Source: Oenanthe sinensis (taxonomy: Eukaryota > Streptophyta > Magnoliopsida > Apiales > Apiaceae). Taken from it: 64,000 bases of DNA. The translations under genes and the position numbers were made by a program. Numbering within the stretch: the first letter of the stretch is position 1; every line of letters begins with the position of its first letter. The stretch covers positions 38,788,201-38,852,200 of the forward strand of contig CM053802.1 in NCBI GenBank assembly GCA_028671895.1, written 5' to 3'. A model generated the notes under the pieces. It made no database searches. It was not told the DNA's origin and saw nothing but the letters and a program-made list of their open reading frames with translations. This document shows, in pieces, positions 22,287-34,000 of this stretch.

Positions 22287-23602
22287 TTAGTTACTAATCT
22301 ATAACTGCAATTTGAAGCTGATAAATTCACTGGTTAATTAATGTTAATATTTTTAGGGGTTGTGAATTTATTTACCAAATTATTTTGTAGTTATGTAAGA
22401 TTAAACATTAGATAAATATCTTGTGCATGCCTGCTAATTTTATTAATCTGGTATTTATTTAATTTTGATCTTAGAAAATATTTAAGTGCTTGTATTTAAT
22501 TGATAAATTCTTGGCACTTATATATATTTAAATATTATTTGAAATTATTTTAAATAAAAAGGATGAATATTTATATTTATTCTCTTATTTCAAACAAAAG
22601 TAAAATAATAAAAACCATAATTTATTTATGATAATAATTTAACAATTAAAGTTATTATTGTTATTAATAAATATTTTGTGAAATAATATTTGTGAGTAAT
22701 TAATAATTATTGATTTTATTCAAATTATTCATAAATATTATTTATGTATTAATAAGTAGTAAAATCTATGAGCAATTTGATTTTTTCCTAAGTACCTTGT
22801 TGCGCTACAATATTTTGTGGCGCCTATACAGTGATTTACCTGTATAGGCCCAACAAAAATTGATTCAGGCACTTAGCATTTTGTATTGAAAGAATCTTGT
22901 TGTGCCTTGGGTTTTGTTGCGCCAATACAGTGTCACCACTGTAGAGGCGCAACAAACCACTTATCATTTTGTTTAAGTGGCGCTAGGAAACTTTGTGGTG
23001 CCAACACAGTGAATACACTATGGAGGCGCAACAAAAGATGGCCTAGCTAGTTTTGTTGCGCTTGTAAGTTATGTGGCGCCTATACAGTGTGAGCACTGTA
23101 TAAGCGCAACAAAGGTACTTAGCAATTTTAATTCCTTGTATGTGCTGCCTATAAATAAGTCTATAATTTTTTCTCATTTTATTTATTGGTGTTAGATACA
23201 ACCACATACACTGTATTAAGAACTCAAAAGCGCAACATAGATCTCAATTTTTAATCGAATATAACCAAGTCATTTCAAGTCCGATTTTTAATCTGAAACC
23301 ATATTTGTGAGACACACAATCGTGTCTGTCATTTGCAAGTGTTCCCATTAATTTTTGTTAGGGTTCTAAAATTCTCTATTTTTCAAATATTGAACAATTT
23401 GGCTAGGGTTATTAATGTTTAAATCGATTAAAAATTGTAATAAAATTAAAAGTGTGCTTAAAATTACTAGGAGTTCTTTATATATATATTTCACGACAAT
23501 CCGAGTAATTTTAAAAATTAGGGTTTGGTTCGTAATTTACTAAAATTATTCGATATTAATTAGTAATTTTAATTCGTAAAAATTATCTTTCACTTTAATA
23601 AA
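22287..23602 (+). repeat. Element D pol-ORF3 spacer with GCGCAACAAA hairpin motifs (22796-23239)
   Basis: Bases 22287-22795 are AT-rich and non-coding. From 22796 to 23239 the motifs TTGTTGCGC / GCGCAACAAA and TTTGTGGCGCC recur about a dozen times. Several are paired as inverted repeats around CTATACAGTG / CACTGTATA, for example at 23075-23115, so the RNA or DNA could form hairpins. The rest, to 23602, is AT-rich with no frame. The motif matches the one upstream of D gag. Confidence 0.75.
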
Positions 23603-24684
23603 ATGATAGGTAATTTTGAGATTAAAAACACTAATTATTTGTCAGTTTTAGTAGATGATTGGACCAAGTCATGAGAGTTAGGTAACTGAGCTAGGTTTTT
23701 AAATGAACATTCGATAGTCCGGTATGCATTAACAACTTCTATTCCTTTGAATAAGAATCTATTAAGACAGGTATACAGGTCTGCTCAGATCACTTCTGCA
23801 GATGGAATATCAGCATTTACTTGCAAGATTCAGTGACAGAAAGTGCGGATAACTGAAAATGACATCAATAGAGCACTTCATCTACCGACTTAGAATTTTG
23901 AAGATGAACCATCTCAGATGGAGTTAGATAATTTCTTCATGTTCCTGCACTGCACCAGGGAAAACAACAATCTCCCTAAGAAGATTTACAAGAATCACCT
24001 ACCCAAGGAGTGAAATTTATTTTTCAACATCTTGTCTCACGGCTTCGCACAAAAGACAGGTGGGTTTCACGGGATCACTCAATTCAACAAGGTGATTGGC
24101 TATGCAGTGGCTTCTGAGTCAAGGATAAATTTTGGAAAGTGGATCATGGCTGAGATCCTAAAGAACCAGGTAAAAATGGAGAACTTTTATATGTATCCAA
24201 GATTTTTGCAGTTGGTGTTGAATCAAGTACTAGAAGCTGATCAACTCCAAATGTTTCAGAACAGTCAGTTGGAAGAGTCACCATCACTCCAATTCAAAAC
24301 AATTCTGTTGCTATAGAATGAGGCCGACTATCATAACATGTATACTCTTGCTCTAATGACTGAGTCCATTAGAGATTACTTTGTTCTTCTTAGACAGGTG
24401 GATGAAAAAGATGCAAAAGAAGAAGAAGAAGAAGCCGCAACTGAATTAGAAGAAGAAGCAACCTCTGAAGAGGATAGTCAAGTTGAAACATCAAGTGACT
24501 CAGGAAGCAGAGCAGCAACTAAAGAAGAAGAACCTAACACTGATAAAGAAGATGAGATAATGGTAGAAGCTGGTTCTGACAATGAGCACGAACCAATTCC
24601 TGAAGAAGAACAAAGGAAAAGCCCTGAGACTGCAACAGAGGAGATAGCTATTGAGGACATAGTAGAAGAGCCTCAGAACACTGA
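23603..24684 (+). pseudogene. Element D ORF3, 5' part, interrupted by element E
   Basis: A frame with ATG at 23603-23605 runs MIGNFEIKNTNYLSVLVDDWTK and on to the E insertion. Stops lie at 23672, 23687, 23834, 23891, 24011 and 24314, but there is no frameshift. Conserved family text includes 'PKE.NLFFNILSHGFA', 'GGFHGIT', 'INFGKWIMAEILKN' and 'YPRFLQLVLNQV'. A Glu-rich stretch (24410-24660) follows. The last five bases, ACTGA, were duplicated by E, and the frame continues in phase at 58941. The start is assigned by frame and position in the absence of a better ATG. Confidence 0.8.
24680..24684 (+). repeat. Target site duplication of element E (left), ACTGA
   Basis: Repeated at 58936-58940, directly after the E 3' LTR. 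Its match across 34 kb defines E as a single insertion. Confidence 0.95.
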
Positions 24685-25627
24685 TGAAAGTCATATGACT
24701 AATCCTATTTGTAATAAGTAGATGACAACTCAACTCAGATAAGAAAGTGAAGTAAATAATAAATATTAAATATAAAGGAAGAACAAAAGAAGCCATGACT
24801 GGACAAGAGAAGACACAAAGACCACTGCAGCAGAAATGAGAATCAACATTGTAGTTAGTCATCCGTGAACCAGACCAGTACACAGGGTGTCAACAATGTC
24901 AGTGAAGATTCGTCATCAAAAGTTCAAGTGGTTAAAAGGGTTATTGTTGAAGAACAAAAGAGTTTTATCTACATCAACAATAGTCAAGACTTTAATTTAA
25001 TTCTCTATTAATTAATAATATTAATTAGTTAATTTAATTAGTAAATTAATTCACTCAGAATTAATTTATTTCTTAAATTAATTAAAGGATTAATTAATTT
25101 AGAATTATTTTAGAATGACAGAAGACAGAAGCTGGAAGCTCAAAGGGTTACAGGTTTGTTTGGAATGCAGTGTACAAGAGTCAGAATCCAAGATTGAATA
25201 TTTGACTGGGTACATGCAGTGGTGAAAAGAAGTATTGTCTACTTTAAAGAGTCAGATTATTTCAGTAACAGAGGTACTTCTAATTGCAACTGTAGAAACA
25301 GCCAAACATGCCTGACGGTACTGACTTGAAGAAAAGACGGAAAAAGAAATGACACAGAAGAAATGCAGAGTCATATATTCTTAAAGGTGGAACCCCGGTT
25401 GGAATTGATTTATCATTTCCAAGTCAAAAGGAGTTCAGTTTCAGACATTCAAAAGACCGCAGTTTAGAGCATTATAAGCTGTGCGGGTCGAAAAGCATTT
25501 CTACAGAGCCTATCCACTAAAAGACGAAATAGGCACCTTTCTCTTTACAATTTAAAAAGGAACCAATCACAAGCTGCCATGTGTCCAAAGAAAAGAAAAA
25601 GAATGAAATTGGCAGAGAAAGGAAATG

Positions 25628-25960
25628 TCATACCGAGAAGAAATTAAAAGTCATACCGAAGCTTTGATTCTGGAAAGTCATACCGAGCTGATTTTATTTA
25701 ATTAAAATAAGTCATACCGATTTATTTAATTAAAATAAGTCATACCGAGCAGATTTTATTTAATTAAAATAAGTAATACCTATTTTTTTAATTAAATAAA
25801 ATGTGAATATGACTATAAAAAAGTCATACCGAATTTTCAGAAAGTCAGACCGAATTTTTGAAAGTCATACCGAGTGGAAAAAGGTCATGCCCAGCTTTTT
25901 AATAAGTCATACAAAGCTTATTTCTTGTTAAATTATGTCATATTGGAAGAGTCATGCTAG
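25628..25960 (+). repeat. E-specific motif array, consensus AAGTCATACCGA
   Basis: About 13 copies of AAGTCATACCGA and degenerate forms ('gtaatacctat', 'gtcagaccga', 'gtcatgcccagc', 'gtcatgctagc') are separated by AT-rich TTTATTTAATTAAAATA spacers. The corresponding 3' LTR array (58150-58505) has one more copy. Confidence 0.88.
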
Positions 25961-25971
25961 CTTTTCAACCT

Positions 25972-25980
25972 CTATAAATA
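25972..25980 (+). promoter_or_regulatory. Candidate TATA box of element E 5' LTR
   Basis: CTATAAATA just downstream of the motif array is a standard plant TATA sequence. It is conserved at 58515-58523 in the 3' LTR. Confidence 0.65.
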
Positions 25981-26394
25981 TGAGGCTTGAGCTTCATTTT
26001 TCAAAAGTAGAAAAACTTTCAAATTCAGTAATTTGTCTGCAAAGTTATATTCACAGACTTTCTGTGTTGGTTTGAGTTTAATTCCTTAAGTAGAACAATT
26101 CATGTCAAATTTGTTCTAGGAATTAAATGTTTATTCTACCGAATGTTGTAACACTCATTCAAGTTTAATATACGTATTTAACTTGAATCTTGTTTACTTA
26201 CCTGCTAATTTTCTATATCTTAAATGTTTAATCATGAAAATAGAAAGCTAGTAAGTCAGCCTCTCAAACACTACAAGGACTCGAACCCTCAGCTTAAGCA
26301 ATAATTTAATTCCGCAAATTCTGAAAAGAATTTTTAAATTGTTGTCAGTATCGCATTCAACCCCCCTTCTACGATACTTCCGGGACCCAACAAT

Positions 26395-26406
26395 TGGCAT
26401 CAGAGC
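26395..26406 (+). other. Primer binding site of element E
   Basis: TGGCATCAGAGC begins two bases after the LTR end. It differs from the canonical initiator-Met complement at one base (C for T at position 4), as does element F. Confidence 0.85.
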
Positions 26407-26577
26407 AAGCTGATTGATATACAAATCAAGATCCGCAGTCCAGTGAAACTCAGGGTACCGAAGCTATTTTAACTCTGAATGTCTAGAGGCTATGTTAAAT
26501 AAATTTAGTTTATAAATTTAAATTTAGATAAATTTATTTTATAAATGTTATTTAAAATAAATTAATTTTATGAATTT
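26407..26577 (+). mobile_element. Element E leader, left of the C insertion
   Basis: No coding frame. The last 85 bp or so (from about 26490) are a partial unit of the AT-rich 222-bp repeat that resumes at 39676. Element C split this array, and its target duplication AATTT (26573-26577) lies inside the repeat. Confidence 0.8.
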
Positions 26578-28375
26578 TGAAAGGCTGTATGTATAGACCT
26601 ATATGTAACATAGGGTTATAACTCAACACAAGAACAGGACGTGTAAATAATATGAACTTATCACCAGAATCAGGAAGACATGAAGACTTGGTAAAGACAA
26701 AGGACAAAGATGAAATCTACAGACTTGAAGCATTAGCTCACTGGAAGAAGTTCATTAATATGTTCATGCCTCAGTGAAGAATAAAGGTTGAAGTATTCAA
26801 GGATGTGGAAGCAATGAAGCAGTTGTCAAAGTACCAGAAAGATTCTAGTGATCCAAATCTGCAATTTAGTCAAGCAATGAATTGCAGAGCTCAAGTACAA
26901 GAATCGATAAGATAGAATATAGGGCAAATACAAAGAATCGAAATATTAGATGGAATCTTGGAGTCTATTATAGATTGCTGGAGGAAGTTCATTCATATGT
27001 TCAGACTTCAGTGAAGAATAAAGTTCGAAGATGTTCAGGGTTTCAGATATGTTTATGGTTCAGCATAAGTGCCAGAGGATTCCAATGTACTTACAATAGA
27101 AGCACTTCTTAACATGATGGAACAGGTCAATTGTATAGCAAAGAAGATGTGAAGATCAAGTTCTTGCTAGTCGGTTGTGAACCAGACCAGTTGCACCAAT
27201 CGACAGCACAAAAGAGTTTGAGAACTGCATCACTGATTCAGAAGAATTGACCAGATACTGAGATGAGTAACCTAAGTGGTATGTGATTAAGCCCAGAATA
27301 AATCAAGGTCGAATTAACAAGGAAATATTTAGTTGACTTGGTTGCAGTGGAAGAAAATATATTAAGGGCTTATCAGGCTTGAAATTAGCTAAGGAAAGAA
27401 GACTACAGAAGCTGTATCCAGAAGTCAACTAGTCAAGCTATTTCGTCTTATTCCTATTTTGTCTTATTCATCTATGGTTATTAACCATCGGGTGATTTAA
27501 TCAACTTAACTAAAAATGGATGAACAAAGAAACAAGCCACTTCCCGATAGTTATTAACTATCGGGTAAAGGAAAGAAAAGAAAGCAACTTCCCGATAGTT
27601 ATTAACTATCGGGTAAAGGAAAAACTAGAAGGAACTTTTAATGATTTACTAACCATCGGATAAAACAAATAAAAAGAAAATCTATTTATTCCGATAGTTA
27701 ATAAATCAAGCAATAATTCCGATAGTTAATTTATTGGAGAATATTTCCGATAGTTAACATATCTCCGATAGTTGTTCAGCTTGAAGTAGTTAATTCTATT
27801 TCATGAATTGTTTTAAGTGTCCGATAGTTAATTTACAGACACATCGATACTTAACAATTACTCAGAAAATGTTCCCGATACTTATGAAGAAAAAGAAGCG
27901 AAGCTGCAACTTGTTTACTTGGACCAAAATGAGCCACGTATTCAAAGTTGAAAAAGACTACACAAATAGCAGCAAAGCATCGTCTTTGAAGATATTGATT
28001 CAGAAAAACAGACAGAGAGATACACAGAGCAATAACAGAGAGAAAACCCAGAGAGCATTCAAGAGTAAACACTGAAGCCATTAACTTTGTACCCAGCTGT
28101 TGTTACCCTTGTTGTTTTCAGTAAAGCTTGTAATCTAACTGTTGTACTAGTGAATCATTGTAACTAATCGAAAGATTAGATTTGTGGAGCACCTCAGGGT
28201 TTATATTAATAAAACGATATATTCCCCGAATGAACTGTTGTTGTGATTGCTTACCTTGTGTTTGATTATATAACTGTTCGAACTGTATTAAGTCCTAAAA
28301 GAACCATTCCGCGAATAGTTAATAAATTGGACAATATCGTATTCAACCCCCCTTCTACGATATTTGGGACTAACA
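26578..28375 (+). repeat. Element C 5' LTR (1798 bp)
   Basis: It starts TGAAAGGCTGTATG and ends GGGACTAACA, with the primer site two bases later. It carries the CCGATAGTTA motif array in its middle third. A short 90-codon frame inside it (27803-28075) recurs unchanged in the 3' LTR but looks like chance. Confidence 0.96.
27472..27885 (+). repeat. C-specific motif array: CCGATAGTTA inverted repeats
   Basis: Two perfect inverted repeats at 27543-27565 and 27591-27613 have 11-bp arms (CCCGATAGTTA / TAACTATCGGG) and a 1-bp centre, 48 bp apart. About nine single or half copies (CCGATAGTTAA, ACCATCGG, CGATACTTA) follow. The same array is at 38772-39185, and related copies lie in the pol-ORF3 spacer. 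Confidence 0.9.
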
Positions 28376-28377
28376 AT

Positions 28378-28389
28378 TGGTATCAGAGC
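28378..28389 (+). other. Primer binding site of element C (initiator Met-tRNA)
   Basis: TGGTATCAGAGC begins two bases after the LTR end and is a perfect match to the expected complement. Confidence 0.93.
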
Positions 28390-28532
28390 TTACTGATTAA
28401 GTTTACAAATCAGGATCTATTGTTCGGACTTCAGTATTAAGCTTCTGGAATTTTTCGCGTATTTTTTAATTTTCAAAATATTTCACTCAGAAATTGTTTT
28501 GAACTTTAAATAATTTTGAAAAATTCAATATC

Positions 28533-31079
28533 ATGAGTTCTCAGAAAGTAGGAAGTATTAAGGTTCCTCAGTTTGATAGAGTGAATTATAATCTCTGGAA
28601 AAAGAAGATGACCCTGTTTATTAAGGCTGCAAATCTATTGTACATGGGTATATTAGAGAATGGACCGTTTGTACCAATGAAGATGATTTCTGAATCTACA
28701 GTGGACGGAGTAAGAGTTCCTCAAAGGTCTACTCCAAAGGATCCTACAGAGTTCACTGATACAGAGAAAGAAATTGTTGCATTGGACATAGGCCTTCAGT
28801 TGATTATTGTTGACTCAATGGATGAAGACATGTGCCATCAAATTCTAAATTGTATATCTGGAAAGCACATGTGGGAAACCATCGAACTGATTATGGAAGG
28901 AACAGAAGAAGTAAAAGAGAACCGGTTGGATATACTTACATCAAGATATGAAGCGTTCAAATCTACTCCTGGAGAAACAATCACTCAAGTTTTTGAGCGA
29001 TATAATAAATTATTAAATGAGTTGAGTATCCAGGGGAAGAACTATCCGTTAAGGGAAACGAACAGGAAGTTTATGTTGACTCTTCCACATCATGTTGAGC
29101 ATAAAGTTTCTCCAATTAGAGAAAGGGACAACTTCAATGTCATGCCCCTTGAAAAGCTATATGGAAAATTGAAGACTTATGAAATGGAACAAGAACAGAG
29201 GTTGATTATCTATGGTTCCGGCTCAGTGGATAGTAAGAGTGCAGCACTAATGAAGACCACAGCTTTTGTGGCAGATGAAGTGAAGACTTTTGAAGCAAAG
29301 GTTGTTGAAACCAAGATTGGTAAAGAATTGATCATTGAAGCTGAAATGGCTACAGAATCACAAGATGAAGAGGAAGATGATTTTTATACATTGGAAGAGC
29401 TTGATGAGATGGAAGACAAATCTATGGCGTACTTGGCAGGGCGTTTCAAGCATATAAGATTCAGAAGGAATCCCAAGTACAAGAAAAGTTTTGGTAGCAG
29501 ATTTCAGAAGACAGGATCATTTTCGGGATCCAACTCAAGAGGTGGTTATAAGTCAAACATGGTAGACCGTAGTAAGTTCCGGTGCTACAATTGCAATGAA
29601 CTAGGGCATTTCGCCACTGAATGTAAGAAACCAAAACAAGCAAAAGACAATAAGGTTTATGAGAAGAAGAGTTCATACGAGAAGAAAAGCTATGATGAGT
29701 TGAAAAGGGAGAATGAGAAGTTGAAACAGAGATTGGATGCTTTGGTTGCAAAACAACAAGGCAAGGCTTACATTGTTGAAGGTAGAAGCTGGGATGACAC
29801 AGATTCTGAAGAAGAAGAATATGGAAATATTGCATTAATGGCAGACACTTCAGAAGAATCTTCATCATCAGCACAGGTACCTATACTCACCACTGTAGAT
29901 ATGTCTCTATCTGAATATAAAAATACTGTTAATGACTTGAGTATAGAGATGTTTAACATTCATACAAGCATGCTAGCTTCTGAAGCAGAAAATGCTAGAC
30001 TAGTTGCGAAGATTAAAAAGCTAGAATCTGGAAAGGAACAACTAGAGCTTGTAGGAATCACAGTTAATAACCTTAAGGAAAGAAATGAATATTTAGAGAA
30101 TAAGGTTAACTGTAATGCAGAGGTTGAGACATCACTTAGGGCTAAGATTTCTGAGCTAGAGTTAAAATTGGAAGCTTTTAAGAACTCAGCTAATATTGCT
30201 AAAGACATAATGGATAAGCAGAGCTTAGATAAGAAGACATGTATAGGCTTTGACTACGATGAACATAAAAGGAAAAACAAGAAGGATAAAAGGAATATAA
30301 TTTTCAATGCTTCTAGTACTGTTTTATTAGAAAATGAAAATGTTCCTTTTGTCATTAAGAAGAGTAGTAATCCTGTCTTTAAGCTCCCACTCTCAGAACC
30401 CTTAGATGAAGATACTATCGTATGGAAACAAGAAATGCTTGTTGAGGATAAGTTAAAAGAGAAAGAAGTTGAGGAAAATAATGTAGAAGAAGTTACACCT
30501 AATAAGTCAGTTAAAATTGAATCTGTTAAAACTGAATTAGGTGCTAACAAGATTAAGTCAAAGAGTAATAGGAATGGGAAAGTAGGTGTTAAAATTGCTA
30601 ATTCTGCTACACCTGCACCCACTGCACCTAGGAAATTGTATACTAATTGCAATTCTGCTGGACACCTTAGTCATGCATGTAATAAGGGTAAAGTAGAATC
30701 TGATGTTCCTATTGTGCAGAACATGTTTAGCATGAATAGTTCTCATTTGCCTTGTGGTATTACTGGATGTATGCCATGTGCTTTTAACATTATGCATGCT
30801 TATTTTAATTTGATGAATGCATCTACTTCTAGTAATTGCATAGGCATAGAAAGAAGCATGAATAAGAAAAAGGTAAGGGCAAAGACTGCTAGTCCTCCTA
30901 AGGTTAGGAAGGAGACTCAATCTCCTAAGCCAAAAGACAAATCTGTCAAGGCAAAGGAACATGATTCGAGTTCAGTCAAAGTAGAACTTAAAGATGTGAA
31001 AACTGAACCTGTTACACCATCTGCAAGAACCTCTAAATTTCTTGGACCCAAACAAGTTTGGGTGCCAAAGAAACATTAA
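28533..31079 (+). CDS. Element C gag, 848 aa, intact frame
   Basis: Structural protein expected to assemble virus-like particles and package element RNA. The ATG at 28533 is 158 bp after the LTR and opens MSSQKVGSIKVPQFDRVNY. A copia gag core (UBN2-like) covers roughly residues 15-230. CCHC knuckle 1 has C351, C354, H359, C364. Lys/Glu-rich coiled-coil segments lie at about 385-410 and 485-570. A second knuckle at 703-716 has lost its first cysteine (Tyr703 in place of Cys; C706, H711, C716 remain), whereas element A keeps all four. The basic tail ends FLGPKQVWVPKKH. No stop or frameshift, so it is the best-preserved gene in the window. Confidence 0.93.
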   Translation: MSSQKVGSIKVPQFDRVNYNLWKKKMTLFIKAANLLYMGILENGPFVPMKMISESTVDGVRVPQRSTPKDPTEFTDTEKEIVALDIGLQLIIVDSMDEDMCHQILNCISGKHMWETIELIMEGTEEVKENRLDILTSRYEAFKSTPGETITQVFERYNKLLNELSIQGKNYPLRETNRKFMLTLPHHVEHKVSPIRERDNFNVMPLEKLYGKLKTYEMEQEQRLIIYGSGSVDSKSAALMKTTAFVADEVKTFEAKVVETKIGKELIIEAEMATESQDEEEDDFYTLEELDEMEDKSMAYLAGRFKHIRFRRNPKYKKSFGSRFQKTGSFSGSNSRGGYKSNMVDRSKFRCYNCNELGHFATECKKPKQAKDNKVYEKKSSYEKKSYDELKRENEKLKQRLDALVAKQQGKAYIVEGRSWDDTDSEEEEYGNIALMADTSEESSSSAQVPILTTVDMSLSEYKNTVNDLSIEMFNIHTSMLASEAENARLVAKIKKLESGKEQLELVGITVNNLKERNEYLENKVNCNAEVETSLRAKISELELKLEAFKNSANIAKDIMDKQSLDKKTCIGFDYDEHKRKNKKDKRNIIFNASSTVLLENENVPFVIKKSSNPVFKLPLSEPLDEDTIVWKQEMLVEDKLKEKEVEENNVEEVTPNKSVKIESVKTELGANKIKSKSNRNGKVGVKIANSATPAPTAPRKLYTNCNSAGHLSHACNKGKVESDVPIVQNMFSMNSSHLPCGITGCMPCAFNIMHAYFNLMNASTSSNCIGIERSMNKKKVRAKTASPPKVRKETQSPKPKDKSVKAKEHDSSSVKVELKDVKTEPVTPSARTSKFLGPKQVWVPKKH

Positions 31080-34000
31080 TCACTTTGTGGTTGCAGGGCA
31101 TAGGTACTAATGAAAAAGTCATGTGGATTCTGGATAGTGGATGTTCAAGGCATATGACAGGAGACAAGTCCCTGCTGACCAATGTGGTTGAGAAGACCGG
31201 CCTAGTTGTAACCTTTGGAGATGACAGCAAAGGCTTTACTAAGGGATATGGTAGTCTGGAAGTTGGAAATGTCATCATTGAAAATATCTCTCTTGTTGAC
31301 GGTCTGAAGCACAACTTGCTGAGCGTCAGTCAATTTACAGATAAAGGATATAATGTGGACTTCAGGAAGGAAAAGTGTCTGATCACCAACAGGAAAGATG
31401 AAAAGCTTGCTCTTAAAGGAGTAAGAAAAGGAAATCTGTTTGTAGCTGACTTAAACACTGCAAGCAGAGGAGAAGCAAATTGTTTCTACAGTAAAGCATC
31501 CTCTGAATTAAGTTGGTTATGGCACAGAAAACTATCTCACCTGGACTTTAAGGCAATGAATTCTTTAGTTAGAAGAGAATTGGTGAGAGGGTTACCACAG
31601 ATGGAATTCTACCAAGAAGGACTCTGTGAAGCATGTGAAAAGGGTAAGTCAAAGAAGGCGTCACATAGAAGTAAAGACATGTCAAGCATCAGCGAACCTC
31701 TCCAGTTGATTCATATGGATCTGTTTGGACCGGTTAATGTCATGTCAGTTTCAAAGAAGAAATATGCATTAGTGATTGTTGACGACTACTCCAAGTACAC
31801 GTGGGTGTTGTTTTTGCATTCTAAGGATGAAGCACCTCAAATGGTAATCGATCACATTAAAAAGTTTGAGGTGGAAGCTGGATTGCCTGTGCGGACGATC
31901 AGATCAGATAATGGAACTGAATTCAGAAATGCAGTTCTAAATGAATTCTGCACGGAGCAAGGCATTTCAAGACAATACTCAGCCCCAAGAACTCCACAGC
32001 AGAATGGAGTGGTAGAAAGGAAAAATAGGACTTTGATTGAAGCAGCAAGGACAATGTTAAGCCAGTCAAAGCTACCTACATATTTTTGGGCAGAAGCAGT
32101 CAACACAGCTTGTTACACTCAGAATAGGACCCTGATTAATAAAGATCTAGAAAAGACATCCTATGAGATTATGACCAACAGAAAGCCATCCCTGAAGTAC
32201 TTTCATGTGTTTAGTGGAAAATGCTATGTATTGAAAGATGAACATCTGGGCAAATTTGATGCTAAAGCAGATGAAGGGATTTTCCTTGGTTACTCACTGG
32301 AGTCTAAGACGTACAGGGTATATGTGATTGAAACTCATAAGGTCATTGAAAGCCTTAATGTAACGTTTGACGACACCAAACTCCCAAGTCTTCAAAAAGA
32401 TAAAGATTCTGAATCTTTGAAAATTGAAAATCTATCAGAATACTACTTAGGAGATGAAGACGTACCTGGTGTTGTATCTGGTATCCATGAATACACGAAT
32501 ATTGATAATCCAGAGCAAAGCAGTGGAAGTGTTGGTAATACCACACAGTCACAGTCACAGTCTGTATTTCAAAATCAGTCTGTTAATGAACCTGCTAGCT
32601 CAACTGGTGGATCATCAAATAATGAAGGCAACAACTCAGGGGGGGTGAAGAAGGATCAGCTAGTCACTCTCAACACAACCACGAAGAAGGACAATCATCA
32701 AGGGCTAATCTGCCTAGACAAAGGGTATGGAACAGAGATCATCCCTTTGAATTAATCATTGGTGACCCAGAGAGTGGTGTGAGGACTAGAAGAGCAACAA
32801 AGAATGAATGTCTGTACTCTGGTTTTCTATCAGAGGAAGAACCTAAAAAGGTTGAAGATGCTCTAGAAGATCCAGATTGGGTGATTGCGATGCAAGATGA
32901 ACTCAATCAGTTTGATAGGCAGAAAGTGTGGAAACTGGTACCCAGACCTAAAGACAAATCTGTTATTGGCACTAAATGGGTATTCAGGAATAAGTTGGAC
33001 GAAAATGGCATTGTTACGAGGAACAAGGCCAGACTGGTTGCTAAGGGGTATTCTCAAGAAGAAGGAATAGATTATGACGAGACCTATGCACCAGTAGCAA
33101 GACTTGAAGCAATCATGATGTTTTTGGCATTCGCAACACATTCAGACTTTAAAGTTTATCAAATGGATGTGAAAGTGCATTCCTGAACGGGGAGCTAGAA
33201 GAAGAAGTATATGTAGAGCAACCTCCGGGTTTCGAGAACAAAGATTATATGGACTTTGTGTACTTCCTTTTTAAAGCTCTTTATGGACTCAAGCAGGCAC
33301 CTCGGACATGGTATGAAATACTATCTGAATTTTTAATTGAAAATGGTTTTATCAGAGGTGTCATAGATAAGACTCTCTTTCATAAAATGCATAAAGATGC
33401 TATGATATTAGTACAAGTATATGTTGATGATATAATATTCGGTTCTACTAATGATGAGCTTTGCAAGAGATTTGCTAAGTTAATGCAGAGTAGGTACGAG
33501 ATGAGTATGATGGGCGAGCTGACATTCTTTCTTGGACTTCAAGTAAGTCAGAAGAAAGATGGGATCTTCATTTGTCAGACAAAGTACATCAGAGATCTTC
33601 TGAAGAAATATGGACTTCAAGATTCAGCTCCAGCCAAAACTCCAATGCCAACTGCCACAAAGCTTGATGAGGACAAATCAGGTAAATCTGTCGACATCAC
33701 AAGCTATAGAGGTATGATTGGATCTCTACTCTACTTAACTGCAAGTAGACCAGATATTATGTTTTCCACTTGCTTATGTGCACGGTTCCAAGCTAACCCA
33801 AAAGAGTCTCACCTTATAGCTGTCAAAAGAATTTTTAGATACCTGAAGGGTATTCCAAATTTGGGAATTTGGTATCCTAAAGGTACCGGTTTTGTCCTAA
33901 TCGGCTATACAGACTCGGATTTTGCAGGTTGTAAGATTGACAGGAAGAGTACTTCTGGAAGCTGTCAATTCTTAGGAAGAAGATTGGTCTCATGGTATAG

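Larger units (their letters stand above)
24685..26392 (+). repeat. Element E 5' LTR (1708 bp)
   Basis: It begins TGAAAGTCATATGACTA and ends CCCAACA before the primer site. The first bases include the perfect 12-bp palindrome AGTCATATGACT. An AT-rich TTAATTAA tract (25010-25110) and the GTCATACCGA array follow. Confidence 0.95.

Noticed and set aside
27803..28075. 90-codon frame in the C LTR, repeated identically at 39103-39375
   Set aside because: The duplication is due to the LTR pair; the peptide is low-information and overlaps the motif array.
30254..30652. Open frames on the minus strand opposite gag and ORF3 (also 10668-10928, 36650-37009, 59922-60272)
   Set aside because: They lie wholly opposite coding sequence with strong codon structure on the plus strand and have no family resemblance, so they are shadows.
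31040..31100. Intron joining gag to pol, using the TTGCAG acceptor-like sequence
   Set aside because: Any donor before the gag stop would give an intron of only about 40 nt, below the usual plant minimum. Frame overlap is the simpler reading.
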